Assembly (NCBI RefSeq): GCF_000685805.1
Contig: NZ_JMKP01000027.1
Span: forward strand, 1 to 35,818
DNA length: 35,818 bases
DNA from: Psychrobacter phenylpyruvicus DSM 7000 = NBRC 102152
Lineage (GTDB): Bacteria > Pseudomonadota > Gammaproteobacteria > Pseudomonadales > Moraxellaceae
Reading direction: 5' to 3'
Shown here: piece after piece, positions 16,521 through 25,037 of the stretch
Layout of the letters: the number at the start of each line of letters is the position of its first letter
How positions within the stretch are numbered: position 1 is the first letter of the stretch
Notes under the pieces: model-generated
Seen by the model: only the letters and a program-made list of their open reading frames with translations
Told to the model about the DNA's origin: nothing
Databases searched by the model: none
Translations under genes and position numbers: made by a program

Positions 16521-19500
16521 ATGATAATTAAACCTGATTGGGACATATTTAAAGCAAAATTCAGCACTAATCCTCAAGATGCTTTTGAATGGTTTACTTA
16601 TTTACTGTTTTGCCGTAAACATGACCTCAAAGAAGGTTGGTTTGGTTATAAAAATCAATCAGGTATTGAAAAACAACCTCTTGAATTAGAAGATAAAGTA
16701 ATAGGGTTTCAATCCAAGTTTTATGACGTGCCTTTGTCATCTAAAAAAAATGAATTAATCAAGACTTTAAATACGACTAGGGCCAACTATCCTAAACTAA
16801 CGCACTTAATAATTTACACGAATAAATTATGGGGGCAAGGTAATGGTAAAGATGGTAAGTCCAAAGCTCTTATAGAAATTGAAGATAGAGCCTCTGAATT
16901 AGGTATCGAAATTATATGGAATGAACATTCTTTCTTTGAGTCAGAATTCGTTACTGTTGAAAATAATGACTTAGCCAGACACTTTTTCACAAATGATGAC
17001 TATAAAGGATGGGATAGATTCAACGACTGGTCTAGCACACAATCAGCAATAGATGCACCTTATTTTACCGATGACGATATTAAAGTTATATTACCTAATC
17101 AGAAGGTAGAGAATGCAAGTAATGTAATCGAGGGTATAAATGCTATACGTAACAAGTTAAGCCAACCCAAGCAATCTGTACGGCTGGTCGGTTTATCTGG
17201 TGTTGGTAAAACCAGATTGGCTCAAGCGTTATTTGATGAGCGTATCGGTGGTAATACGCTAGATATTAGGGCGGTTTGGTATTGCGATTATGGAGAATCA
17301 CCATACCCTCTTCCACTCCATTTCATTGCAGAACTTCAACGGCAGAATAAAAGGTTTATTGTAATCGTTGATAACTGCGGTCGTGACCAACATGAGATAT
17401 TAACCAAAGCTATTACTAACAATAATAGTCAAATTTCTCTGATGACTATCGAATATGATATTTCTGATGATTTACCCGAAAAAACGTCTGTTTTCAAACT
17501 TGAACCAAATAGTCCCGCACTTGTTCAAAAAGTAATTCAAAGTCATTATCCTGAAATAAATAACCCTATACCATATACTATTGCACAGCTAACGGGAGGT
17601 AATTATCGCCTTGCTCTTGCTATCGCATCAACAGTAAGCAGTGTTGATAATATCGCTGTATTAAATGACCAACAACTTTTTGAACGTCTGTTCTATCAAA
17701 ATGGACAAATCAACCAAGACAATTACAAAATTGCTCAAGTCTTCTCGTTAGTGTTTTCATTCAACATTAAAGACTTATCAGACCCAAATTCAGAGTTAAA
17801 ACTACTTTCTAATATTGCAGAGGTATCTACTAGATCGGCAAAACACACTATTGAGAACCTAAAAACTAAAGATATCGTTCAACAGCGTGGCGATTATAGA
17901 GCCATATTGCCCCATGTTTTGGCAAATCATCTTTCTAAACAAGCATTAAAGTGGCTTGATGAGGATGATTTATACGAGATATTTATTAACATGCCTTCAC
18001 GTTTACAACGTTCACTTATTAAACGTATGAGCTACTTACATGATATTGAAGTAGTCAATAAATTTGTTCAAAAAGTACTAGATAAAGATGGTGCTATAGG
18101 TAAAAAGCTTTTAAATGGATCTATTAATGAAGATGAGTTTAACTACTTACGATTATTATCTCACATCCAACCTGAAGTTATCTTAGACTTAATAGAAGCA
18201 CGTCATACTGAGGACGGTCTATTTTTAACTAATAAGAATCCCCATATCTCAAAAACTCAACATTTACTTAAAAACCTATCTTATGAAGCTGAAAACTTTG
18301 AGCGTTCTTTTAATTTATTATTAATCATTGCAACAAATGACGAAGATAATACTTCTAACTTAAGTGCTATAAGCTCTATGTTTAACCTTTATACATCTGA
18401 GAGCGTAGCTACCTTAGATTTAAAAAGGAGAATATTACAGCGATTATTTGAGGCCGAAGAGTATGAGATATTATTAGGCATTTTGATATCTGCAATAGAT
18501 TTTAATTCAGGCGGTATCATATACAGTGATTCAGATAACGGATTAAAGAAAGAAGGTTACGGCTATCAGCCTAAAACTTATGGTGAAATTTGGGATTGGA
18601 CTGAATTTTTATTAAACCTTCTAAACGAACTTGATAAGCTAAATTACGAAGAAGCAAGAGAAGTCTTTGCTAGACATTTAAAATCTATTATTCGGCTATG
18701 TCATAAAGCTGGTTTCATTGAAAAGTATGTATTAGAGTTTAATAGTAGAAAACCTTTTATTAAAGCCTTAATTGCTCTAAACGAACTAATTATAGATGAC
18801 TCTGAAGAATTACAAAAATATCCTAAAACGCTTCAAAGCTTGCAGAATTTAGTGATTAGGATTCAACCTGAACTGAATAACTTAGAACAACTCATTCAGC
18901 ACTATATATTAATAGAGCCTTTTGAATTAGCCAGATACGAAAGAGGGGTTGATGATAATCTTAGTCTCAAAGTACTCCATTTTGATAACTATGATGACTT
19001 TATCGACTACATAGCTAAAGAATTAGTTAATAGTAATGACTTGTCATCTTTCTTACCACTTCTACTGAATAGCGATAATCCATATCTTAAGAATATAGGG
19101 AAAGAAATCTACCCAAAACTGATAAAAGATAATGACTTAGACGTCCAATTAAAAAAGCTTACAAAGGTATCTATAAGTAGCAGGCCTTACCTACTGTTAG
19201 GTTTATTGAAAGAATTAAAAGCTAATTCCTTTGGTAACTACAAATCGACCGTCCTAAATTTAATAGGAATAGAAGAATTTAAAAAAGTGATACCGTGGTT
19301 AACTCTTGAGTTAAGTCAAAATGATACTGACTATGACTTCATATGCGAGTTATTAGATTTAAAACTTGAAATTAATTGCCAACCCTATGCATGGATTTCT
19401 GTAAAAAAAGAAGACAAAAAAATATCAGTAGAGAATTTTGAGAAGGTTTTTGATTCCTTAGTTAAAAATAACTATGACCAAGCTGTTGAGCAAGTTTTTT

Positions 19501-20252
19501 ATTTCGAAGCTATGAATAAAAATGCCTTACCAGACAAATATATTTCAACCTTATCAGAGCACATACCTTCAATATACAATAATTATCCAACCTTTGATTT
19601 AAGGAAGATACTTTTACTATTGCTTTCGAATAGGAATAGCATTGATAGAACCTTTAATATATTCATCGAGATATTTAATTCTGAAAGATATATATCACTA
19701 ACCCATGAAAATAAGACCTTTGTAGCTCTTAAGACCCTATTACAGGCCGACACAAAACAGTTTATTGAAAAGTTTATAGAGAATGGTTATCTAAAATTTA
19801 ATACTATACTAGGAGGTAGTCAAGATTTACTCTTTTATGCTGATGAGAAGGATGTAATCAAGTGGGTAGAGCAGGACGAAGAAGTAAGAACAAAGTTTTG
19901 GCTTAAAAATGCAAATTTATTGAGAGTAGAAGACCATATTGGTAATAGAAAAATACACTTCAGTAGTTTGCTAGTTTATTTTATTACTCGAAGTAGCAAT
20001 CCTAAATCTACAATAGATGAAATACTGGAAAATAGTGTTTGTAAAATTAGTAGTTGGTCAGGAAGTTACTCTCAAGAGATGAGATCTCGCCTTGGTATTT
20101 TCGATTCACTTAAAGAGTATTTAGCCAGTAATAATTTAGACCAGTATATTTCATATTTAGAAGTTAAAGGTGCTGAATATTTAGAAGCTATCAGAACTCA
20201 AGAATTAGCAGAATCGAAAAAAGCAAAAGAAGACGAAGGTTTTGATTATTAG
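16521..20252 (+). CDS. putative defence STAND NTPase with Mrr/PD-(D/E)XK-like N-terminal nuclease domain
   Basis: I do not recognise a named gene. Three parts can be seen. Residues 1 to about 170 resemble a restriction-endonuclease-like effector: G-I-E with Glu50, then G-F-Q-S-K with Gln64 and Lys66 (the Q-x-K form of PD-(D/E)XK seen in Mrr and Cap4-type nucleases), then a hydrophobic strand L-I-I-Y-T-N. Residues about 200-380 are a P-loop NTPase of STAND type: Walker A GLSGVGKT (224-231), Walker B FIVIVDN with Asp284, and L-T-G-G-N-Y-R-L-A-L (357-366). The remaining 860 or so residues are helix-rich and without motifs I recognise, a place where Avs-type proteins carry their sensor. The gene is visibly more AT-rich than its neighbours and lies alone between ybbP and nfsB. 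The antiphage role is inference. Confidence 0.8.
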   Translation: MIIKPDWDIFKAKFSTNPQDAFEWFTYLLFCRKHDLKEGWFGYKNQSGIEKQPLELEDKVIGFQSKFYDVPLSSKKNELIKTLNTTRANYPKLTHLIIYTNKLWGQGNGKDGKSKALIEIEDRASELGIEIIWNEHSFFESEFVTVENNDLARHFFTNDDYKGWDRFNDWSSTQSAIDAPYFTDDDIKVILPNQKVENASNVIEGINAIRNKLSQPKQSVRLVGLSGVGKTRLAQALFDERIGGNTLDIRAVWYCDYGESPYPLPLHFIAELQRQNKRFIVIVDNCGRDQHEILTKAITNNNSQISLMTIEYDISDDLPEKTSVFKLEPNSPALVQKVIQSHYPEINNPIPYTIAQLTGGNYRLALAIASTVSSVDNIAVLNDQQLFERLFYQNGQINQDNYKIAQVFSLVFSFNIKDLSDPNSELKLLSNIAEVSTRSAKHTIENLKTKDIVQQRGDYRAILPHVLANHLSKQALKWLDEDDLYEIFINMPSRLQRSLIKRMSYLHDIEVVNKFVQKVLDKDGAIGKKLLNGSINEDEFNYLRLLSHIQPEVILDLIEARHTEDGLFLTNKNPHISKTQHLLKNLSYEAENFERSFNLLLIIATNDEDNTSNLSAISSMFNLYTSESVATLDLKRRILQRLFEAEEYEILLGILISAIDFNSGGIIYSDSDNGLKKEGYGYQPKTYGEIWDWTEFLLNLLNELDKLNYEEAREVFARHLKSIIRLCHKAGFIEKYVLEFNSRKPFIKALIALNELIIDDSEELQKYPKTLQSLQNLVIRIQPELNNLEQLIQHYILIEPFELARYERGVDDNLSLKVLHFDNYDDFIDYIAKELVNSNDLSSFLPLLLNSDNPYLKNIGKEIYPKLIKDNDLDVQLKKLTKVSISSRPYLLLGLLKELKANSFGNYKSTVLNLIGIEEFKKVIPWLTLELSQNDTDYDFICELLDLKLEINCQPYAWISVKKEDKKISVENFEKVFDSLVKNNYDQAVEQVFYFEAMNKNALPDKYISTLSEHIPSIYNNYPTFDLRKILLLLLSNRNSIDRTFNIFIEIFNSERYISLTHENKTFVALKTLLQADTKQFIEKFIENGYLKFNTILGGSQDLLFYADEKDVIKWVEQDEEVRTKFWLKNANLLRVEDHIGNRKIHFSSLLVYFITRSSNPKSTIDEILENSVCKISSWSGSYSQEMRSRLGIFDSLKEYLASNNLDQYISYLEVKGAEYLEAIRTQELAESKKAKEDEGFDY

Positions 20253-20705
20253 ACGACTTTAGTAAATGCTTATAATACTCTTGAATTTATATTTTGTTTT
20301 TTCACTGAAAACTTTTGTAATAGGTTCGGTTTAAACTAGATTGTAGTAGATATACTGATAGCTTAGGTAGATTAAAGTGGTTAAATATGGCGATGTACAG
20401 GCAGTAAACGACACTCTGAAGCTTGATCACTACCTTGTATAGATAAAGGCGTAGTAGTAAAAATCGAAATTGGCTACAAGCTATTATACTACTAACCTCT
20501 AGTCATTTTTATTAACTCCATCAAATTTTTGCTACTCATTTTAATAATTTACGTCAATCCAAACCCAAAAACCAACCCCCAAACCAATAACTGAAACCAT
20601 ACTGAATCAGATAATTGTTTCAACAATAGGTAACCCTTTATTATTTATACTTTTTATTGATCGAATAAAATTAATTCAAATCAAAAAACTATAAAAAGGA
20701 TAGCT
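20253..20705. other. 453-bp gene-free AT-rich region
   Basis: It follows the STAND NTPase gene. Between about 20340 and 20520 the composition is less AT-rich, and a TAGTAGTA/TACTACTA pair is present, which could be the remnant of something once coding or mobile. I see no convincing gene, RNA or attachment site. The last 60 bases are very AT-rich and probably hold the nfsB promoter. Confidence 0.5.
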
Positions 20706-21362
20706 ATGAAAACTATTTCTGAAGCAATGAACTGGCGCTACAGTACTAAAGATTTTGACCCTAATAAAAAAATATCTACCGAAGATTTTGAACAATTAAA
20801 AGACATTCTGCATCTACAAGCTTCGAGTATTAATATCCAGCCTTGGCACTATATTATCGCTGACGATGATGCTGGCAAAGCTCGTATTGCCAAAGGTGCA
20901 ATAGATGTGTTTGAGATGAATAAGAATAAAATCCTCGATTGCTCACACGTTGTTCTGTTTTGTACTCGCGTTCATGCCGATGATGAGTATTTACAGACAT
21001 TGTTAGAGCAAGAAGATAAAGATGGTCGCTTTCAAGATGAAGATCAAAAACAGCAGATGCATGAAGGTCGTAAATTCTTCTTAGGACTACATCGCTTTAA
21101 TATGCTTGATGAAGCGCACTGGATGAGTAAGCAGGTCTATCTAAGTATGGGTGCATTGTTACTTGGTGCTGCTCAGCTAGGTATCGATGCGGTACCAATG
21201 GAAGGTCTTGTAACTGAAAAAATTGATGAAGAGTTTGGCTTATGCGAAAAAGGCTATACCACTATTGGTGCGGTGTCATTGGGCTACCGCAGCGATGAAG
21301 ACTATAATGCTGATTTACCGAAATCGCGCTTGCCACAACAGACTATCTTCAGCAAAGCATAG
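20706..21362 (+). CDS. nfsB: oxygen-insensitive NAD(P)H nitroreductase, NfsB-like
   Basis: A 218-residue FMN-dependent nitroreductase that reduces nitroaromatics and quinones by two-electron steps. It aligns along its length with E. coli NfsB: R-Y-S-T-K-D-F near the N-terminus, S-S-I-N-I-Q-P-W-H in the FMN region, EDKDGRF, M-S-K-Q-V-Y-L-S-M-G, D-A-V-P-M-E-G, and the C-terminal LPKSRLPQ. Asn replaces the usual Lys/Arg before the N-terminal R-Y-S-T-K motif. AAAAGGA precedes the start. A strong hairpin follows. Confidence 0.93.
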   Translation: MKTISEAMNWRYSTKDFDPNKKISTEDFEQLKDILHLQASSINIQPWHYIIADDDAGKARIAKGAIDVFEMNKNKILDCSHVVLFCTRVHADDEYLQTLLEQEDKDGRFQDEDQKQQMHEGRKFFLGLHRFNMLDEAHWMSKQVYLSMGALLLGAAQLGIDAVPMEGLVTEKIDEEFGLCEKGYTTIGAVSLGYRSDEDYNADLPKSRLPQQTIFSKA

Positions 21363-21716
21363 GGTATGGTTATCTACGTTTTGCGTTATAAGATAATTCA
21401 TTAAAATCTATTTCCTTAAAATCTATGAGAAAGGGTGCGACTACTAATCGCACCCTTTCTCATAGATAGCCTCTCACTCCTTAAAGATAGCCGTTAATTA
21501 CTCAAAGATACGCTCAAACTGCAAACAACGTTCCCTTCCTTCAATGATGGCCCTCTAAATTAAAGTACAAATTAACTACTGTTAATATTTGTTACACAAA
21601 AAACAACTTAGCCCTCCTACTAAATCTGATAAATAGATGAGTATAGTGGCACTGTGCCCTCAAACATAGTAAGCATTTTGATTTGCTCGTTTGACGCCAC
21701 ACCAAAGGAGAACGTT
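21363..21716. other. 354-bp gene-free region between nfsB and the vWA gene
   Basis: It contains the 20-bp hairpin at 21421-21467. The rest is AT-rich and presumably includes the vWA gene promoter; the open frame extending up to 21654 lacks a ribosome site and is not used. Confidence 0.5.
21421..21467. terminator. perfect 20-bp inverted repeat, probable bidirectional terminator
   Basis: Bases 21421-21440 are the exact reverse complement of 21448-21467, with a 7-base loop (CTACTAA). The A-rich left arm and T-rich right arm are consistent with termination after nfsB, although there is no separate T run beyond the stem. Confidence 0.75.
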
Positions 21717-23042
21717 ATGAAGGATCATACTAAATCGGACAATACCAAAAGCGTTAGTAAGGACTGGACCGATAGCAACCCCTATGCAGATACCAGAAAG
21801 CATGATGAGGCGGATAAACATGATAAGCTGTGTCGGCGGGCTATTAAACGTATTGATGAGGAGCTAGAACTACAACGAGAAACTAAAGCAAACTCGTTTG
21901 CCCCTTGCGATAAAAAGGCAGAGCCCTGTAGTTGTAGCTCTTCCTCGGCTGATACCAAGACAGTTGATTTGGTCATTTTAATTGATGCCAGTCTCTCGAT
22001 GTCGACAGCAGCAACTGCCGTAGCAAAGGCTGCTGATGAAGCATTACTTAAGGCCAAAGAGGAGTGCCCCTCTGATTTAAGAGCAACCTGGCTCACCGTT
22101 GATGGTTCAAAAACTGGCGCTAACCCTCCCGGTTATTTGGGTGATATTACCAGCACTCTAGCAGGGACCAGCTTTACCCAGACTCACCAACAATACCTTG
22201 AGGGTATCGGTAGTACGGGACCCTTTAAACAAGATGAAGCACAGCCTGCCGGTGACGGCACCTACCCTGGTGAAGAAGGAGCAGATTCGATTGCCGATAT
22301 TTGTAACTTCTATGATTGGCGAGAGGGCGCTTGTAAAGCCATATTTTATATCAGCGACACAGCGCTTGATGGCTACTCTGCATTTTATGATGCAGCAGCA
22401 ACCAATGCTACAGCCGCTGCCCTAGCCAATGGCGTGGTATTATTCGCTCATAAGATAACCCCTGGCGCGGAGAATACCCCTGGTATAGCTGCGTCATATG
22501 ATAATTTGACCTTACCTACTGGTGGCAATGCTTATCATGGCCCAGTTAGTGAAGCCAAGTACGTCGAATTAATCAAAGAAGCTATCTGTAATGCTTGTGG
22601 CTCAGAGTGCAAAATGCTTGATTTACCAGTCATCGAGCCTTGTGTATCAATCACTTGGGGCGATAGCGAGTGTGATTGCTTCGAGACTGATGATATCGAA
22701 ACCGCTATTATCTCGGTGTGCAACTGCTATTCCAATATTACGTTGAGTAATGTTTATATTGGCCTACTGACCCTGACTATGGCGGATGGTTCTGCCGTTC
22801 CCACCCTACCAGATGGCACACCCTCAGTTGAGATAGTCCCTAGAGGAGCGATTTGTTTTGGTGATATTGGTCCGTGCAAAGAAGGCGGAACCAACTGCGT
22901 TTCAAGAGAGATTGTGATACACACCCGAGGTGCAAAACCAGGAAGTTATAAAATTAACGTTTCTGGACTGTGCTATGAGCTAACTTTATCACAGCATCAT
23001 GAAGCTTGTTTTGAATTAGAGCTGTGCCAAGATCGTAGCTGA
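21717..23042 (+). CDS. cysteine-rich von Willebrand factor A domain protein
   Basis: The function is not recognised. The start at 21717 has an AAAGGAG site, giving 441 residues; a longer frame from 21654 lacks one. A charged N-terminus (1-60) has no signal peptide. A vWA domain starts at about 82, with the metal-ion adhesion motif D-A-S-L-S (Asp90, Ser92, Ser94) after the strand V-D-L-V-I-L-I, and runs to about 290. A C-terminal region of about 140 residues, probably beta-rich, follows. I count 21 cysteines, many in close pairs (C-S-C, C-N-A-C, C-D-C, C-N-C), which suggests metal binding or cross-linking. The neighbours give no clue to its role. Confidence 0.8.
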   Translation: MKDHTKSDNTKSVSKDWTDSNPYADTRKHDEADKHDKLCRRAIKRIDEELELQRETKANSFAPCDKKAEPCSCSSSSADTKTVDLVILIDASLSMSTAATAVAKAADEALLKAKEECPSDLRATWLTVDGSKTGANPPGYLGDITSTLAGTSFTQTHQQYLEGIGSTGPFKQDEAQPAGDGTYPGEEGADSIADICNFYDWREGACKAIFYISDTALDGYSAFYDAAATNATAAALANGVVLFAHKITPGAENTPGIAASYDNLTLPTGGNAYHGPVSEAKYVELIKEAICNACGSECKMLDLPVIEPCVSITWGDSECDCFETDDIETAIISVCNCYSNITLSNVYIGLLTLTMADGSAVPTLPDGTPSVEIVPRGAICFGDIGPCKEGGTNCVSREIVIHTRGAKPGSYKINVSGLCYELTLSQHHEACFELELCQDRS

Positions 23043-23151
23043 TATTGAGCCGTTGAATAGGCACCATGCTAAAGCAAAACTATTTATCAATCTCTTACTT
23101 ATAAATTTTTTTCTTATAAAACTTTAAGAGGTTATGGTTATTTTTGGACAA

Positions 23152-23178
23152 AAAAACTGGGCCATGTGCCCAGTTTTT
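23152..23178. terminator. bidirectional intrinsic terminator
   Basis: AAAAACTGGGC (23152-23162) and GCCCAGTTTTT (23168-23178) form a perfect 11-bp stem with a 5-base loop. It lies between the vWA gene and the convergent small gene, with T runs at both ends. Confidence 0.9.
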
Positions 23179-23246
23179 AGTTTCTGCCAATAGCTACAAA
23201 AAACTTTCGTTGGATGATACCTTTGGCACAATAATCGACTGGCTAA

Positions 23247-23627
23247 TTAATGATGATCACTATCTGCATAAGATTGCATACCTAAGGCTGGAGCCGCGGG
23301 CAATTCTCTTTCCTGTTTAAAAAAACGCGACTTACCTTCTAAGATTTTATTAACGTCTTTAATCAAATCTTCGATGACATCATCATAAATACCAAGTTGT
23401 AGCTCTCTGTCAAAACCAGTGTAAGCATGCTTACGCGCAGCAGAACGCACATCGGTAATACCATGTTTTTGGAAAAAAATATCTACGCGACCATCGCTGT
23501 TTAGCACACAGCTTAGTATGCCATCATCAACTTCTAAGTCGTAACGCTCAGGGATAAAGATATAATCGTCCACATCTAGCAACTCTTTTTCAACCGTACG
23601 GGTTAATAATGATTTGATATCGAACAA
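23247..23627 (-). CDS. hypothetical protein with TTG start
   Basis: A 126-residue soluble, acidic protein that I do not recognise. The start is a TTG (23625-23627), supported by a perfect AAGGAG site seven bases upstream (plus-strand CTCCTT at 23635-23640); no ATG lies nearby in frame. The sequence looks like a compact mixed alpha/beta domain (L-E-V-D-D-G-I-L-S-C-V-L followed by V-D-I-F-F-Q-K-H) with a helical middle and a polar tail ending in D-S-D-H-H. No transmembrane segment or signal is seen. It converges on the vWA gene. Confidence 0.75.
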   Translation of the reverse strand: MFDIKSLLTRTVEKELLDVDDYIFIPERYDLEVDDGILSCVLNSDGRVDIFFQKHGITDVRSAARKHAYTGFDRELQLGIYDDVIEDLIKDVNKILEGKSRFFKQERELPAAPALGMQSYADSDHH

Positions 23628-23905
23628 AATGACACTCCTTCTAGCTATACAAATTATTTATATGTAAATTGGTTATATATAATAGTTATAAAAATAATCA
23701 GGTAAACATAGCAGTTATAAATTTTTATTATTTAATACATGGAGATTTACAATCTCTCTACCTTATTATTTCAATCTATACTACAAGATGGCTAATCCTT
23801 TTTTAAGTTAGCTAGTGTAAATCTACGTTGAAGATTAGCAAACATCTCAAAGTCAACCGTACCTTTTATGGTTAGCCGTCTTCAATACTAATTGAGGTGC
23901 AGCAG

Positions 23906-24853
23906 CTAGTCTTGACAAACAAACTCATTAATTTGTTGAGTTAATACTTGCCATAATTTTACCTGTGAAGCTTTACTGCCTGCACCCAAATGCGGACTTA
24001 AAATAACACGGGGGTGGGACTGCTTCGCCAGTTGTACAATAGGGTCACTGTCATCGGCAGGCTCTTGTTCAAACACATCGGTGGCAAAACCTGAGACCTT
24101 CTCATCTTTGATAGCTTGCGCCATCGCTTGAGTATCAACGACTTGCCCGCGAGCCACATTAACCACTACTGGATTTTTAGCCATTTTGGTAATAGCATCT
24201 GCATCAATAAGATGCTTAGTCTCTTTAGTTAAGGGACAATGCAAGCTGAGTACATCTGACTGCGCCAGAACCGTTTCAAAATCGGTATAGTCGCTATTAC
24301 GTGGCTTTTTGCCTTTACGTTCCGCCCATAGCACTTTCATGTCATACGCTTCAGCAATCTTGGATACCCGTTTGCCAATGTCCCCCAGCCCAATTAAGCC
24401 TAAGGTTAGACCCTCTAAGTCAATAACGTCAGCCTGCACAACTCCCGCTCTGCCCTTTTGCTTCCAGCTGCCATCCATTACTTTGTTATGGTAATTGACT
24501 CCTGCACGCATGGCATTGAGTAACAGCATGAAAGCATGCTCAGCCACCGTTGCGGTCGCAAAGCCAGGTGAGTTTAACACTTTCACACCATTATCATCAC
24601 AGGCTTCAATATCCACTTGGTTAGTGCCCACAGAGGTCAGATGAATCAGCTTTAGATGGGGTAAAGATTCAATCACTTCACGCTCAATTCTTAAGCTACC
24701 CACGATCATGATATCTGCATCTTGGCAACGCTCAATAATCACCGAATTGTCTTGCGGCGTACCACGATAGCGAATGAGTTCGCTGAGCTTCTCGGGCGTT
24801 GTTAACTCAATCTCCTGGGCAAATCTTTCTTCATCCAATAACACCGCTTTCAT
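23906..24853 (-). CDS. D-2-hydroxyacid dehydrogenase, NAD-dependent
   Basis: A 315-residue member of the D-isomer-specific 2-hydroxyacid dehydrogenase family. The Rossmann motif is G-L-G-D-I-G (155-160). The catalytic triad is visible as Arg235 (N-V-A-R-G), Glu264 (V-F-E-Q-E-P) and His288 (S-P-H-L-G). It resembles glycerate/hydroxypyruvate dehydrogenases; the substrate cannot be set from sequence alone. AAAGGAG lies seven bases before the ATG. lplA lies upstream on the same strand, 184 bp away. Confidence 0.9.
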   Translation of the reverse strand: MKAVLLDEERFAQEIELTTPEKLSELIRYRGTPQDNSVIIERCQDADIMIVGSLRIEREVIESLPHLKLIHLTSVGTNQVDIEACDDNGVKVLNSPGFATATVAEHAFMLLLNAMRAGVNYHNKVMDGSWKQKGRAGVVQADVIDLEGLTLGLIGLGDIGKRVSKIAEAYDMKVLWAERKGKKPRNSDYTDFETVLAQSDVLSLHCPLTKETKHLIDADAITKMAKNPVVVNVARGQVVDTQAMAQAIKDEKVSGFATDVFEQEPADDSDPIVQLAKQSHPRVILSPHLGAGSKASQVKLWQVLTQQINEFVCQD

Positions 24854-24910
24854 TGCAGACTCCTTTATTATTCTATTAATCCACAGTAATTCAAATTAGC
24901 CACTATTTGC

Positions 24911-24981
24911 CTAAAATCTTTGGCTAAAACCTCTGGCTAAAACTTTTGGCTAAAAAAACAACTGCAAAAACAACTGCAAAA
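24911..24981. repeat. short tandem repeats, 3 x 13 bp and 2 x 12 bp
   Basis: Three adjacent 13-bp units, of the form CTAAAAYYTYTGG, occupy 24911-24949, with part of a fourth. Then ACAACTGCAAAA occurs twice at 24958-24981. They sit in the upstream region of the D-2-hydroxyacid dehydrogenase gene and could vary in copy number by slippage. Confidence 0.8.
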
Positions 24982-25037
24982 ATAATTGCCGGATTAACAC
25001 CGTATTGATAAACACCGCTACCCAATAATATCTACAT

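Noticed and set aside
20377..20442. 22-codon frame V-V-K-Y-G-D-V-Q-A-V-N-D, which resembles the start of an ABC ATPase
   Set aside because: Too short, with no ribosome site and no further homology after it; the resemblance may be chance.
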